64,000 nucleotides of DNA from Gordonia hydrophobica NBRC 16057 (GTDB lineage: Bacteria; Actinomycetota; Actinomycetes; Mycobacteriales; Mycobacteriaceae), in the NCBI RefSeq assembly GCF_001592365.1, contig NZ_BCWU01000014.1:1-64000 (forward strand). Direction: 5' to 3'. The translations under genes and the position numbers were made by a program. Positions 1-11,577 of the stretch are shown here, piece by piece. How positions within the stretch are numbered: the first letter of the stretch is position 1; each line of letters begins with the position of its first letter. Under the pieces are notes generated by a model that saw only the letters and a program-made list of their open reading frames with translations, was not told the DNA's origin and made no database searches.

Positions 1-17
1 GGGGTTGTGCTGGGTCG

Positions 18-1085
18 CTAGATCCCCTGAATCTTCTCGCGGAAGGCGGCGATCGCGGGCCAGGTCTGCTGTTCGGCGACGGCGCCGGTGAGCAGGCCGA
101 GGTGACTCGACTCGACGGTGTGGAACTCGGTGTGCACCGAGTCGGCGAACAGGTCGAGACCGTGTTTCGCCGCGGCGTGCGAGACGATGGCGTCGTGATG
201 AGAGCCGACCATGAACACCGGCGCGGTCACCGACGCGAGGTCGACGGTCAGCGAGTCGAAGTGCAGCACCCCTCGCGAGATCTCATCGCGCAGAATCAGA
301 TTGACGAACATCTGCTCGCTCACCCGGCCGGGGTAACCGGGCATGGAGCTCTGGAACCGGTCGATCACCTGCATGCGGATCAGTGCGTCGACGTCGTGCA
401 GATTCGACAGGATGTACTTGGGCTTGAGTAGTTCGCGGTCCCAGGCGGTCGCTCGGTAGACGAGGCGGACCGCGGGCGCCGGGATGCCGCCCAACGCGCG
501 CATCAGATACGTGACGGGACGACCGCCGGTGGGTCCCAGGAGTGCGCGCACCAGGGGATAGGGCTGGATCTGCTTGTAGTCGAGCGGGGTGCCCACGGTG
601 ATCACCGACCGGATGGGCAGCTCGCGATGGGCGCCTGCGGTCAGCAGTGACAGCGTGCCGCCCAGGCTCCAGCCCATCAGGTCCACGGCGTCCGGCGCCG
701 ACCGGAAGTCGTCGACGACGTCGCCGATGGCGCGCGGCACGATGAGATCGATGTAGTCCTCGAAACCGAGGTGTCGGTCGCGGTACGAGACGTCGCCCAG
801 ATCGATCACATACGGGATGGTGCCCAGGTTCAGCAGGAACTCGACCACGGAGTTCGCCGGTCGTGCGTCGGGCGCGAGGTCGTAGCAGTGGGCCGGCACC
901 GCCAGCGGCGGTACCAGCAGCACTGGGACCTGGCCGGATGCGCGCGCCGCGTCGAGCTGCGCGACGGACCCGTAGCGGATCAGTCGGGCGTGTGGACGGT
1001 CGGACAGGACCACGCTCTCGGTGGCCGCTTTCGGCGCTAGATCGCCGGTCAGAACACGCGCAAGGGTCCGGAGGTCACTGAGCAT
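18..1085 (-). CDS. alpha/beta-fold hydrolase, PHA-synthase-like
   Basis: A 355-residue cytosolic serine hydrolase of unknown substrate. The nucleophile elbow GWSLGG places Ser140; Asp298 (in GSHHDA) and His328 (in ESSHLG) fit the other two triad positions. The N-terminal half (PVLLVPPL, VIDLGD) recalls the PhaC/PhaC-like branch, but the nucleophile is Ser rather than the Cys of true PHA synthases, so polyester synthesis should not be assumed. The open frame runs further upstream, but I start at ATG 1085 because TACCCT lies exactly 7 bases before it, a leaderless pattern, and the upstream residues look non-coding. It is transcribed divergently from mihF. Confidence 0.72.
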   Translation of the reverse strand: MLSDLRTLARVLTGDLAPKAATESVVLSDRPHARLIRYGSVAQLDAARASGQVPVLLVPPLAVPAHCYDLAPDARPANSVVEFLLNLGTIPYVIDLGDVSYRDRHLGFEDYIDLIVPRAIGDVVDDFRSAPDAVDLMGWSLGGTLSLLTAGAHRELPIRSVITVGTPLDYKQIQPYPLVRALLGPTGGRPVTYLMRALGGIPAPAVRLVYRATAWDRELLKPKYILSNLHDVDALIRMQVIDRFQSSMPGYPGRVSEQMFVNLILRDEISRGVLHFDSLTVDLASVTAPVFMVGSHHDAIVSHAAAKHGLDLFADSVHTEFHTVESSHLGLLTGAVAEQQTWPAIAAFREKIQGI

Positions 1086-1092
1086 GAGGCGC

Positions 1093-1098
1093 AGGGTA
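1093..1098 (-). promoter_or_regulatory. -10 hexamer, leaderless-type, for the alpha/beta hydrolase
   Basis: On the minus strand TACCCT is followed by 7 bases and ATG (1085). It matches TAnnnT at the distance that puts the transcription start on the start codon. Confidence 0.5.
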
Positions 1099-1191
1099 CC
1101 TTGTTCGACGGCCCCGCCGATAACGACGTGGCGCGCCGATGCGGATGTCGCATCGTCTCGCCGGTTCCGGGTACCGTTTGTGCTGGTCCGA

Positions 1192-1254
1192 TTGCATGGG
1201 ACACGGCATCGAGCGCTAGGCTGGAGCCGATTCGCTCGTAGGGGGCACGCCCCC
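1192..1254 (+). promoter_or_regulatory. candidate mihF promoter and leader hairpin
   Basis: TTGCAT (1192-1197) and TAGGCT (1217-1222) are 19 bases apart, somewhat longer than ideal. A GC-rich inverted repeat GGGGGC-ac-GCCCCC (1241-1254) follows, inside the predicted leader of about 100 bases before mihF. A second -10-like TAGCGT near 1282 could give a shorter leader. The assignment is tentative. Confidence 0.3.
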
Positions 1255-1330
1255 GAGGCGGAAAAACACGAGATGTTCATATAGCGTCGCGTGGACAAAC
1301 CGAACTGTAGAAACGAAAGACGGAGGAACC

Positions 1331-1645
1331 GTGGCTCTTCCCCAGTTGACCGATGAGCAGCGTGCAGCAGCACTCGAGAAGGCGGCTGCCGCTCGCCGTG
1401 TTCGCGCCGAGCTCAAGAACCGTTTGAAGAGCGGCGGCACCAACCTGCAGCAGGTGCTGGCCGACGCCGAGAACGACGAGATCCTCGGCAAGATGAAGGT
1501 CTCGGCTCTGCTCGAGGCGCTGCCGAAGGTCGGCAAGGTCAAGGCGCAGGAGATCATGACCGAGCTCGAGATCGCACCGACCCGCCGCGTGCGCGGCCTG
1601 GGTGACCGCCAGCGCAAGGCTCTGCTTGAGAAGTTCAGCGCCTGA
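1331..1645 (+). CDS. mihF: actinobacterial integration host factor mIHF
   Basis: A 104-residue nucleoid-associated DNA-binding protein, the short actinobacterial form of integration host factor. It bends and compacts DNA and is essential in mycobacteria. The N-terminal helix is rich in Ala and Arg (residues 10-33), and a helix-hairpin-helix-like segment, [14 protein letters not shown], covers residues 63-76; both are typical of the family. The GTG start is preceded by the ribosome-binding site cggagg. gmk starts 2 bases after the stop, and the order mihF-gmk-rpoZ-coaBC-metK is conserved in this order of bacteria. Confidence 0.93.
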   Translation: MALPQLTDEQRAAALEKAAAARRVRAELKNRLKSGGTNLQQVLADAENDEILGKMKVSALLEALPKVGKVKAQEIMTELEIAPTRRVRGLGDRQRKALLEKFSA

Positions 1646-1647
1646 GC

Positions 1648-2567
<920 letters not shown>

Positions 2568-2576
2568 GCCGCACCG

Positions 2577-3854
2577 GTGTCCAGAGCGCACATCGTCATC
2601 GGTGTGGGCGGAGGGATCGCTGCTTACAAGGTCTGCTCGGTCATCCGTCATTACACCGAGGCCGGTCATGACGTTCGCGTCATGCCGACCCGCGCGGCAC
2701 TGAACTTCGTCGGCGCCGCCACCTTCGAAGCCCTGTCCGGGAATCCCGTCTCGACCGAGGTCTTCGACGACGTCGATCAGGTCGCCCATGTGGCGCTGGG
2801 CCGGCAGGCCGATCTGGTGATCATCGCTCCCGCGACCGCGGATCTGATGGCTCGCGCGGCGGGTGGTCGTGCCGACGATCTGCTGACCGCGACGCTGCTG
2901 ACGGCGACCTGCCCGGTGCTGTTCGTACCCGCCATGCACACGGAGATGTGGGAGCACCCGGCGACGGTCGCCAACGTCGCGACACTGCGCAGTCGCGGTG
3001 CCACGGTGATGACGCCCGCCGTCGGTCGCCTCACTGGCGCCGACACCGGGGCGGGGCGAATGCCCGAGCCGGCGGAGATCGCCGCGCTCGGCGACCTGCT
3101 TCTGGACCGGTCCGACGCTCTGCCCTACGACCTCGCCGGGGTGCGGGTCCTCATCAGCGCGGGCGGCACGCGAGAAGCACTGGACCCCGTCCGCTATCTG
3201 GGCAACCACAGTTCCGGAAAGCAGGGCTACGCGCTCGCTCGGGCGGCATCGCAACGCGGCGCACGGGTGACCCTAGTCGCCGGAGCGACGTCTGATCCGG
3301 GCGATCCGGCGGCCGTCACCGTCGTCGACGTCGACTCCGCGCGCGAGATGCAGCGCGAGATGACCGACCGTGCGCGCGAGGCCGACGTCGTCATCATGGC
3401 CGCCGCGGTCGCCGACTTCCGCCCGGTCTCCGTCGCCGGCGCGAAGATCAAGAAGGGCGACTCGGGACCCGCTCCGATCGTGCTCGACACCAACCCGGAC
3501 ATCCTCGCAGGCCTGGTCACCGATCGGCGCGACGGCAAGATCGCGTCGGAGACGGTCATCGTCGGTTTCGCCGCCGAGACCGGCGACGAGCACGGCGGCG
3601 TTCTCGATCACGGACGTGCGAAACTCCGACGAAAAGGCTGTGACCTGCTGATCGTCAATGCCGTCGGGGGCGGAAAAGCCTTCGGCACCGAAGACAACAC
3701 CGGGTGGGTGCTGTCGGCCGACGGCCGTGAGACCGGACTGCCTTTCGGATCAAAGACATTGATGGCGAGCAGAATCCTTGACGAAGTCGCCCAACTCGTG
3801 CCAGATGGACGAGTGCACCCGGCAGCAGGCCGGTCCGGCGACACCGAACACTGA
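2577..3854 (+). CDS. coaBC: bifunctional phosphopantothenoylcysteine decarboxylase / phosphopantothenate-cysteine ligase
   Basis: Catalyses two consecutive steps of coenzyme A synthesis: ligation of cysteine to 4'-phosphopantothenate (CoaB) and FMN-dependent decarboxylation of the product (CoaC). It has 425 residues. The CoaC flavodoxin-like domain starts at [10 protein letters not shown] (9-18), with the catalytic His region VAHVALG near 69-75. The CoaB domain begins around [19 protein letters not shown] near 190 and carries the KIKK loop. The motif known in E. coli as PXMNXXMW reads PAMHTEMW (118-125), and the flap reads [13 protein letters not shown] without the usual Cys; I believe both are lineage features. 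GTG start. Confidence 0.95.
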   Translation: MSRAHIVIGVGGGIAAYKVCSVIRHYTEAGHDVRVMPTRAALNFVGAATFEALSGNPVSTEVFDDVDQVAHVALGRQADLVIIAPATADLMARAAGGRADDLLTATLLTATCPVLFVPAMHTEMWEHPATVANVATLRSRGATVMTPAVGRLTGADTGAGRMPEPAEIAALGDLLLDRSDALPYDLAGVRVLISAGGTREALDPVRYLGNHSSGKQGYALARAASQRGARVTLVAGATSDPGDPAAVTVVDVDSAREMQREMTDRAREADVVIMAAAVADFRPVSVAGAKIKKGDSGPAPIVLDTNPDILAGLVTDRRDGKIASETVIVGFAAETGDEHGGVLDHGRAKLRRKGCDLLIVNAVGGGKAFGTEDNTGWVLSADGRETGLPFGSKTLMASRILDEVAQLVPDGRVHPAAGRSGDTEH

Positions 3855-3856
3855 CA

Positions 3857-3899
3857 GATCCCGCAAGGGACAACACCTGATCCCGCGAGGGACAACACC
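3857..3899 (+). repeat. two-copy 21-bp direct repeat before metK
   Basis: Two 21-base copies (3857-3877 and 3879-3899) begin gatcccgc, end agggacaacacc and differ at one base (a/g). They sit end to end between the coaBC stop and the metK ribosome-binding site (agaggaa). Function unknown; possibly a simple tandem duplication or a two-site operator. Confidence 0.8.
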
Positions 3900-3910
3900 G
3901 AGAGGAACCG

Positions 3911-5125
<1,215 letters not shown>

Positions 5126-5139
5126 GCACCTGGTCCTCC

Positions 5140-5277
5140 TACGCTGGTCGAGTAAGCGAAGCGGGTCCCTACGCTGGTCGAGTAAGCGAAGCGCCGGGTG
5201 CTCTTTACGCTGGTCGAGTAAGCGAAGCGCCGGGTGCTCTTTACGCTGGTCGAGTAAGCGAAGCGCATCGAGACCGC
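5140..5277 (+). repeat. array of four 24-bp palindromic-type repeats between metK and priA
   Basis: Four identical 24-base units (starting tacgctggtcgag, ending gcgaagcg) lie at 5140-5163, 5170-5193, 5206-5229 and 5242-5265. The separator is 6 bases, then twice the same 12 bases, so the last two steps are exact 36-bp duplications. Only the last copy continues into catcgagacc, which completes an imperfect palindrome (ggtcga...tcgagacc). From memory this resembles a short interspersed element common in Gordonia and relatives. The spacing and identical separators argue against CRISPR. Confidence 0.85.
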
Positions 5278-5304
5278 CGAGAGCGCGGGCGTAGGAGCGG
5301 AGTC

Positions 5305-7332
5305 GTGACAGACAAGGAAACGCAGGCGCGCAAGCCTGCGCGCAATGAACGGGTCGCTGCGTCGCAGCGGCCCGTTGCGCGTGTGCTGCCCATGCTCGGG
5401 TTGGCGCATCTCGATCACACCTTCGACTACCTGGTCGACACGAAGACGGACGCCGAGGCGCAGCCCGGTGTCCGGGTCCGGGTCCGGTTCGCGGGGCGTC
5501 TGGTCGACGGCTATCTGCTGGAACGCATCGACGACAGCGATCACCGCGGCAGGTTGTCGTGGCTCGACCGTGTGGTGTCGCCCGAACGGGTCCTGACCGA
5601 CGAGATGGCCGAGCTGTGCCGTGCCGTCGCCGACCGCTACGCCGGCACGATGGCCGACGTCCTCCGCTCGGCCATCCCGCCGCGGCACGCGCGGGTCGAG
5701 AAGGAAGACTGTTCGCAGCACGTCCTTCCGGCGATCGCGGCGCCGGACGTCGACGGCTGGGACCGGTACGACGGCGGCCGGGCATTCCTCGACGCGGTGC
5801 GTGACGGGGGGCACCCGCACGCGGGTTGGCAGGCGTTGCCGGGGGAGGACGTGGCCGCCCGCCTGGCCGAACTGGCGGCGGGTGCGGCGGCCGCGGGTCG
5901 CGGCGTCGTGATCGTCGTGCCCGATCAGCGTGATCTGGACCGCCTCGAAGCGGCTTGTGCGCCGTTGCTCGGTGAGCAATGCGTCACCCTCGCGGCCGGT
6001 CTCGGCCCCACGGCGAGATACCGGCGCTGGCTCTCGGCTCTGCGCGGCCGGGCCCCGGTGGTCATCGGCACCCGCAGTGCGATCTTCGCGCCGGTGCGCG
6101 ACATCGGTCTGATCGTCGTGTTCGACGACGGGGACGACAGCCTCGACGAGCCGCGGTCGCCGTACCCGCATCCGCGGGAGGTCGGTGTGCTGCGCGCGCA
6201 TGCCACGGGTGCAGCGTTGCTCGTGGGCGGATTCTCGCGGACGGCCGAGGTGCAGGCCCTCGTCGAATCGGGATGGGCGTTCGACGTCGTCGCGCCGCGG
6301 GCGACTGTCCGCGAGGCGATGCCGCGCGTCGACGGGATCTCCGATGAGGATCGACGGATCGCCGGCGACCCGCTGGCTCGGTCGGCCCGCATTCCCGGCA
6401 TCGCGTTCGACGCCGCCCGTCGTGCGCTGGCCGCCGAGCAGGCGGTGCTGTTCAGTGTTCCGCGGCGCGGCTACCTCCCATCGGTGGCGTGCGCGCGGTG
6501 CCGCACGCACGCCCGCTGCCGGGCGTGCAACGGTCCGTTGCAGATGAGCGATCGCGGCGACCTCGCGTGCCGTTGGTGCGGGCGGCCGGAGAACCGGTTC
6601 GTCTGCCCGGTGTGCGCCGGGACCGCGGTCCGGGCCCTGATGATCGGCGACAAGCGCACCGCGGAGGAGCTCGGCCGCGCGTTCCGCGGCGTGCCGGTGG
6701 TGACTTCGGCGGGGGACAAGATCGTCGACGAGGTTCCGCCAGGCCCCCGGGTGGTGATCGCCACGCCCGGTGCCGCTCCGCGCGCGCCCGGCGGCTACGG
6801 CGCCGCGGTGCTCCTGGACACGTGGGCGCAGTTGGACCGGGAGGATCTGCGTGCCGCCGAGGAGGCGGTGCGCGCGTGGATGGCGGTGGCGACCCTGGTG
6901 CGGCCGCGCGGGGAAGGCGGGCGCGTGGTGGTGGTCGCCGACTCGTCGGAGGTCGCGGTGCAGGCGCTGATCCGGTGGGATCCGGTCGGGTTCGCGTCCG
7001 CAGAGCTCGCCAATCGGGTGGAACTCGGGTTTCCCCCGGCCGTCACGATGGCGTCGGTCGACGGCCCGCCCGACGCCGTCGCCGCATTCGTGAACCTGCT
7101 GGCCATGCCACCGGATGCGGAGACGCTGGGGCCGGTTCCGCTGCCCGCCGGGGTCCGTCGTCCCGCAGGTCTGGACGATGCGGGGCCCGTCGACCGCATG
7201 CTGCTGCGGACCCCGCGCGTGGCCGGCCGGGAGCTGGCCGAGGCCCTTCGCGCGGCGCAGGCGCTGCGGAATGCGCGTCATGACGACACCGCGGGCATCC
7301 GGGTCCAGGTGGATCCACCTACGATTGGTTGA
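5305..7332 (+). CDS. priA: PriA-like primosomal protein N' without helicase motifs
   Basis: A 675-residue relative of the replication restart protein PriA. The N-terminal DNA-binding domain ([20 protein letters not shown]) and the zinc-binding cysteines ([24 protein letters not shown]; residues about 396-437) are intact. Where helicases carry Walker A, the text reads [17 protein letters not shown] (near 200), with no GKT. The DEEH box is replaced by FDDGDDS (near 273). It therefore probably lacks ATPase and helicase activity, as known for actinobacterial PriA, and may act as a loading scaffold. GTG start after a ggagcgg site; the frame is intact, so this is not a recent pseudogene. Confidence 0.88.
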   Translation: MTDKETQARKPARNERVAASQRPVARVLPMLGLAHLDHTFDYLVDTKTDAEAQPGVRVRVRFAGRLVDGYLLERIDDSDHRGRLSWLDRVVSPERVLTDEMAELCRAVADRYAGTMADVLRSAIPPRHARVEKEDCSQHVLPAIAAPDVDGWDRYDGGRAFLDAVRDGGHPHAGWQALPGEDVAARLAELAAGAAAAGRGVVIVVPDQRDLDRLEAACAPLLGEQCVTLAAGLGPTARYRRWLSALRGRAPVVIGTRSAIFAPVRDIGLIVVFDDGDDSLDEPRSPYPHPREVGVLRAHATGAALLVGGFSRTAEVQALVESGWAFDVVAPRATVREAMPRVDGISDEDRRIAGDPLARSARIPGIAFDAARRALAAEQAVLFSVPRRGYLPSVACARCRTHARCRACNGPLQMSDRGDLACRWCGRPENRFVCPVCAGTAVRALMIGDKRTAEELGRAFRGVPVVTSAGDKIVDEVPPGPRVVIATPGAAPRAPGGYGAAVLLDTWAQLDREDLRAAEEAVRAWMAVATLVRPRGEGGRVVVVADSSEVAVQALIRWDPVGFASAELANRVELGFPPAVTMASVDGPPDAVAAFVNLLAMPPDAETLGPVPLPAGVRRPAGLDDAGPVDRMLLRTPRVAGRELAEALRAAQALRNARHDDTAGIRVQVDPPTIG

Positions 7333-7333
7333 C

Positions 7334-8275
7334 ATGAGGCTGGTGTTCGCCGGCACGCCCGACGTGGCGGTGCCGACCCTGCAGGAATTGATCGACTCTC
7401 CCGACCACGAGGTGGTCGGCGTCATCACCCGTCCCGACACCACCGCGGGTCGGGGACGGAAGGTGGTCCGATCCGACGTCGGGCGGCTCGCCGACGAGCA
7501 TGCGATCGAGGTCGTGACGCCCGCGCGGATGTCCGATCCGGACGTCGCCGAGGCACTGTCACGGTGGAACGCGGACCTCGGCGTCGTCGTCGCGTACGGC
7601 GGACTGATTCCGCAGAGCGTGCTCGACATGCTCCCGCACGGCTGGGTGAACCTGCATTTCTCGCTGCTCCCGGCGTGGCGCGGGGCCGCGCCCGTGCAGG
7701 CATCGATCGCGGCCGGTGACGAGATCACCGGCGCCAGCGTCTTCCTCCTCGAAGCCGGTCTCGACACCGGGCCGGTCTACGGCACGCTGACCGAGCGGAT
7801 CCGCGACACCGACACCTCCGGCGATCTGCTGGGACGGCTCGCGGTCTCGGGCGCCACTCTGGCGAAGGCCGTGGTCGACGGCATCGAGGCGGGCGAGCTC
7901 GCCCCGGTTCCCCAAGACGCCGACGGCGTCTCGCACGCCGCGAAGATCAGCAGCGACGACGCCCGTGTCCGCTGGGACCTGCCGTCGCACATCATCGGGC
8001 GCACCGTTCGCGCCCACACGCCGGCGCCCGGGTCGTGGACGACGCTCGGTGACGCCCGCATCAAACTGGGACCGGTCACCCCGGCCGACGACGACCCGGC
8101 CGTCCCCACCGAGCTCGCCCCCGGCGTTCTCGGAGTCACTAAGAAGGCCGTCTTCGTCGGCACCGCGTCCGGCGCCGTCCGACTGAGCACGGTCCAGGTG
8201 CCGGGGAAGAAGTCGATGAACGCGGCCGACTGGGCGCGCGGCAGTCGGCTCGACGGCACGGAGGAGTTCGAATGA
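7334..8275 (+). CDS. fmt: methionyl-tRNA formyltransferase
   Basis: Formylates the amino group of initiator Met-tRNA using 10-formyl-tetrahydrofolate. It has 313 residues. The N-terminal Rossmann-type start is [16 protein letters not shown], and the catalytic core [16 protein letters not shown] (near 105-120) carries the Asn, His and SLLP motif. The C-terminal tRNA-binding OB domain follows. I start at ATG 7334, one base after the priA stop, because the family N-terminus begins there. Its stop overlaps the rsmB start (ATGA). Confidence 0.96.
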   Translation: MRLVFAGTPDVAVPTLQELIDSPDHEVVGVITRPDTTAGRGRKVVRSDVGRLADEHAIEVVTPARMSDPDVAEALSRWNADLGVVVAYGGLIPQSVLDMLPHGWVNLHFSLLPAWRGAAPVQASIAAGDEITGASVFLLEAGLDTGPVYGTLTERIRDTDTSGDLLGRLAVSGATLAKAVVDGIEAGELAPVPQDADGVSHAAKISSDDARVRWDLPSHIIGRTVRAHTPAPGSWTTLGDARIKLGPVTPADDDPAVPTELAPGVLGVTKKAVFVGTASGAVRLSTVQVPGKKSMNAADWARGSRLDGTEEFE

Positions 8276-9720
8276 GCAGCCACCCCAACCGTCGCCGCGG
8301 ACACGACGGCCCCGGTCGGCCCAAACGATCGGGACCGTCGCAGAGTGGGCCGAACAAGTACCGCGACAAGGAGATCGATCCGGCGCGCATCGTCGCCCGC
8401 GACGTGCTGCGTGCGGTCCGGGAGCGAGACGCCTACGCGAACCTGCTGCTGCCGAAACTGCTGCGCGAGCGGAAGATCACCGGCCGCGACGCGGCGCTCG
8501 CCACCGAGCTCACGTACGGCACAGCGCGCTCCCTCGGATTCCTCGACGCGGTGATCTCCGCGGCCGCTGGACGGCCGGCGCACGAGATCGACGGCACGCT
8601 CCTCGATGTGCTTCGTCTGGGCGCGTACCAGTTGCTGCGCACCCGCATCGGGTCGCACGCCGCCGTCTCCACGTCGGTCGACATCGCGCGCAGCGAGAAC
8701 GGCATGGGACCGTCGGGATTCGTCAATGCCGTGCTCCGCAAGATCAGCCAGCGCGACGAGCAGCTCTGGATCGACGAACTGGCGCCGTCGATGATGGACG
8801 ACCGCATCGGCAACCTCGCCTTCACCTACGCGCACCCGCGGTGGATCGCCGAGGTGTTCTACGAGGCTCTCGATCGGTCGACCGGTGAGCTGCAGGCCGC
8901 CTTGGCCGCCGACGACGATCGGCCGATCGTCCACCTCGTCGCCCGTCCCGGGCAGATCTCCGGGGAGGAACTGGCCCTCATCAGCGGTGGCGACGAGGGC
9001 CGCTACTCGCCGTACTGCGTCTACCTGCCCGAAGGCGACCCCGGCAAGATCGACGCCGTGCGGGAGGGCTTCGCCGGCGTGCAGGACGAGGGCAGCCAGT
9101 TGGTTGCTCTCGCCCTCAGTCGCGCCGAGGTCGCCGACGACGCCGGTCGCTGGCTGGATCTGTGTGCGGGACCGGGAGGTAAGGCCGCGCTCCTCGGTTC
9201 GCTGGCACACATCGCCGAGGCGCATCTCGACGCCGTCGAGATCTCCGAGCATCGCGCCGAGCTGATCGACAAGGTCGTCGACGGGTTGCCGGTCCGAGTC
9301 CATGTCGCCGACGGTCGCGACTCGGGCCTGGAGCCGGGTTTCGATCGCATTCTGGTCGACGCGCCCTGCTCCGGTCTGGGCTCGCTGCGACGTCGACCCG
9401 AGGCGCGGTGGCGGCGCAAGCCGGACGACATCCCGGCACTGGTCACCCTCCAGAAGGAGTTGGTGACCGAAGCGCTGCGGCTGGTCAAGCCCGGCGGGGT
9501 CGTCGTCTACTCCACCTGTTCACCCCACCGCGCTGAGACCGTCGAGGTGATCGACGCGGTGCTCGCCGACGTCGACGGCATCACCCAGCTCGATGCGCGG
9601 CCCCTGGCCGCGGGCGACGTCTTCGACCCGGAGACGCTCGGCGCCGGGCCGCACGTCCAACTGTGGCCGCACCGCCAGGACACCGATGCGATGTTCTTGG
9701 CGGCGCTGCGCAAGGACTGA
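8272..9720 (+). CDS. rsmB: 16S rRNA m5C967 methyltransferase RsmB
   Basis: Methylates C967 of 16S rRNA using S-adenosylmethionine. It has 482 residues. A disordered basic tail (1-40) precedes a NusB-like RNA-binding domain (about 45-175) and a Rossmann methyltransferase domain. The SAM loop is [14 protein letters not shown]. The two family cysteines are Cys366 in DAPCSGLGS and Cys416 in STCSPHR; one forms the covalent adduct and the other releases it. It starts 4 bases inside fmt (ATGA). Confidence 0.95.
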   Translation: MSSHPNRRRGHDGPGRPKRSGPSQSGPNKYRDKEIDPARIVARDVLRAVRERDAYANLLLPKLLRERKITGRDAALATELTYGTARSLGFLDAVISAAAGRPAHEIDGTLLDVLRLGAYQLLRTRIGSHAAVSTSVDIARSENGMGPSGFVNAVLRKISQRDEQLWIDELAPSMMDDRIGNLAFTYAHPRWIAEVFYEALDRSTGELQAALAADDDRPIVHLVARPGQISGEELALISGGDEGRYSPYCVYLPEGDPGKIDAVREGFAGVQDEGSQLVALALSRAEVADDAGRWLDLCAGPGGKAALLGSLAHIAEAHLDAVEISEHRAELIDKVVDGLPVRVHVADGRDSGLEPGFDRILVDAPCSGLGSLRRRPEARWRRKPDDIPALVTLQKELVTEALRLVKPGGVVVYSTCSPHRAETVEVIDAVLADVDGITQLDARPLAAGDVFDPETLGAGPHVQLWPHRQDTDAMFLAALRKD

Positions 9721-9807
9721 CGGGGGAATCTTCGCGTGCGCCATTCGTTTTCATACCGGTGGATGACGCGGATGCCCGCAGGTGTCACCCCAGGCCGGGC
9801 GCTCTCG

Positions 9808-9813
9808 TAGACT
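9808..9813 (+). promoter_or_regulatory. -10 hexamer, leaderless-type, for rpe
   Basis: TAGACT is followed by 7 bases (cgggggc) and ATG 9821. This favours the 9821 start over the ATG nine codons downstream. Confidence 0.5.
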
Positions 9814-9820
9814 CGGGGGC

Positions 9821-10525
9821 ATGTGCACTTCCGGCCGCCCGGCTCCCATGATCGCCCCGTCCATCCTGTCCGCCGACTTCGCGAATCTCGCCGCGGAAGT
9901 GGCCGCAGTCGGTCCGTCCGACGTCGACCCCGGCGTCGACTGGGTGCACGTGGACGTGATGGACAACCACTTCGTGCCGAACTTGACGCTCGGGATGCCC
10001 GTCGTCGAGAGCCTGCTCAAGGCCACCGACATCCCGCTCGACTGTCACCTGATGATCGAGGACCCGGGCCGCTGGGCGCCCGCGTACGCCGAGGCCGGCG
10101 CCTACAACGTCACCTTCCACGCGGAGGCGACCGACGATCCGACGGCGGTCGGCCGCGACATCCGGGCCGCCGGAGGCAAAGCCGGTCTGGCGATCAAACC
10201 GGGCACGCCGCTGGAGCCGTATCTGGAGATCCTTCGGGATTTCGACACGCTTCTCGTGATGAGCGTCGAGCCGGGCTTCGGCGGCCAGAAGTTCATGCCG
10301 GAGGTCCTCGACAAGGTCCGCACCATCCGCAAGAAGATCGACGCGGGCGATCTCCGACTGCTCGTCGAGATCGACGGCGGGATCAGCGCGTCGACCATCG
10401 AGGAGGCGGCCGAGGCAGGTGTCGACTGTTTCGTGGCCGGGTCGGCCGTCTACGGCGGAGACGACCCCGCCGCCCGCGTGGCGAATCTGCGCCGCCTGGC
10501 GACGTCGGTCCGCGAGAACCAGTAG
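9821..10525 (+). CDS. rpe: ribulose-phosphate 3-epimerase
   Basis: Interconverts ribulose 5-phosphate and xylulose 5-phosphate in the pentose phosphate pathway. It has 234 residues forming a TIM barrel. Metal and catalytic signatures visible are [42 protein letters not shown] and EIDGGIS. The start at 9821 is chosen because of the -10 hexamer 7 bases upstream; the alternative ATG 9848 would remove nine residues. ribD follows 2 bases after the stop, giving an rpe-ribD unit separated from the riboswitch-controlled rib genes. Confidence 0.95.
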   Translation: MCTSGRPAPMIAPSILSADFANLAAEVAAVGPSDVDPGVDWVHVDVMDNHFVPNLTLGMPVVESLLKATDIPLDCHLMIEDPGRWAPAYAEAGAYNVTFHAEATDDPTAVGRDIRAAGGKAGLAIKPGTPLEPYLEILRDFDTLLVMSVEPGFGGQKFMPEVLDKVRTIRKKIDAGDLRLLVEIDGGISASTIEEAAEAGVDCFVAGSAVYGGDDPAARVANLRRLATSVRENQ

Positions 10526-10527
10526 AG

Positions 10528-11535
10528 GTGCGTTCCTCGGTCGACGACGCGATGCGGCGGGCGGTCGTCGCATCGGCCGACGCCCTGGGCGTCAGTTCGC
10601 CGAACCCGGCCGTGGGCGCCGTGATCCTGGACGCCGCCGGCGACGTCGTCGGCGTCGGGCACACCCAGCCGCCGGGACAGGCCCATGCCGAGGTGATGGC
10701 ACTGCGGGACGCCGGAGACCGGGCGCGCGGCGGGACCGCGGTGGTCACGCTGGAACCGTGCAATCACACCGGGCGGACCGGACCCTGTGCGCAGGCGCTC
10801 CTCGACGCAGGCGTGTCCGCTGTGCACTACGCCGTCGCCGACCCGAATCCGTCCGCCGCCGGGGGAGCGCAGACCCTCCGCGCGGCCGGCGTCGCGGTCA
10901 CCGGCGGCGTGCTCGAGGCGCAGGTCCGTCGCGGACCGTTGCGCTACTGGCTGCACCGCCAACGGTACGACCGCCCGTTCGTGACGGCGAAGATCGCGGC
11001 GACCGTCGACGGTCGGATCGCGGCGCCGGACGGCACCAGTCAATGGATCACCGGACCAGCGTCGCGGGAACACGCGCACCGACAGCGCGCGCGGCTCGAC
11101 GCGATCGTCATCGGTACCGGAACGGCTCTCACCGACGACCCGTCGCTGACCGCCCGCTATCCCGACGGCACACTCCGCGGGCACCAGCCCGCGCGCGTCG
11201 TCATGGGGCATCGAGACGTCCCGGCAGCGGCGACGCTGCGTGACGGCGTCGCGCCGTTGCTCTGCGTCCGCAGTCACGACCCGCACGCGGTCCTCGCCGC
11301 ACTGCCCGATGCGCTGCACGTCCTCGTCGAGGGCGGACCGGCGATCATCGGCGCCTTCCTGGCCGCGGGGCTCGTCGACGAGGTCCAGGCGTATCAGGCG
11401 CCGATGGTGCTGGGCGGCGGTCGCGGCGCGGTGGACGATGAGTCGGTCGCCACGCTGCCGAACGCCCATCGCTTTCGGCGGACCGCCGTCGAAGAGCTGG
11501 GCGACGACCTGTTGATCGTGTTCGTGCCCCGCTGA
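10528..11535 (+). CDS. ribD: riboflavin biosynthesis deaminase/reductase RibD
   Basis: Carries out the second and third steps of riboflavin synthesis from the GTP cyclohydrolase II product: deamination, then NADPH-dependent ribosyl reduction. It has 335 residues. The zinc deaminase domain has HAE at 53-55 and PCNHTGRTGPC with Cys78 and Cys87. The reductase domain begins near FVTAKIAATVDGRIA (about 150) and contains LVEGGPAIIGAFL. The GTG start lies 2 bases after the rpe stop, indicating co-transcription. There is no riboswitch in front of this gene. Confidence 0.94.
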   Translation: MRSSVDDAMRRAVVASADALGVSSPNPAVGAVILDAAGDVVGVGHTQPPGQAHAEVMALRDAGDRARGGTAVVTLEPCNHTGRTGPCAQALLDAGVSAVHYAVADPNPSAAGGAQTLRAAGVAVTGGVLEAQVRRGPLRYWLHRQRYDRPFVTAKIAATVDGRIAAPDGTSQWITGPASREHAHRQRARLDAIVIGTGTALTDDPSLTARYPDGTLRGHQPARVVMGHRDVPAAATLRDGVAPLLCVRSHDPHAVLAALPDALHVLVEGGPAIIGAFLAAGLVDEVQAYQAPMVLGGGRGAVDDESVATLPNAHRFRRTAVEELGDDLLIVFVPR

Positions 11536-11559
11536 CCCGTAGCGCGCGACGCCGATGCG

Positions 11560-11577
11560 TGACGCGTCGACGCGTCA
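11560..11577. repeat. 18-bp perfect palindrome at convergent gene ends
   Basis: TGACGCGTCGACGCGTCA is fully self-complementary. It lies between the ribD stop (11535) and the end of the convergent LapA-like gene, whose stop codon (11575-11577) is its last three bases. It could fold as a hairpin at the 3' end of either transcript, though no T-tract follows, or serve as a protein-binding site. Confidence 0.6.

Noticed and set aside
1086..1373. N-terminal extension of the alpha/beta hydrolase to 451 residues
   Set aside because: The extra residues lack family similarity, run over the mihF leader, and the leaderless -10 points to ATG 1085.
3855..3910. SAM riboswitch before metK
   Set aside because: The 56-base gap is filled by a two-copy direct repeat and has none of the conserved SAM aptamer blocks.
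5140..5265. CRISPR-like array of four repeats
   Set aside because: Separators are only 6 or 12 bases and two of the three are identical; there are no cas genes. It is a tandem duplication of a palindromic element.
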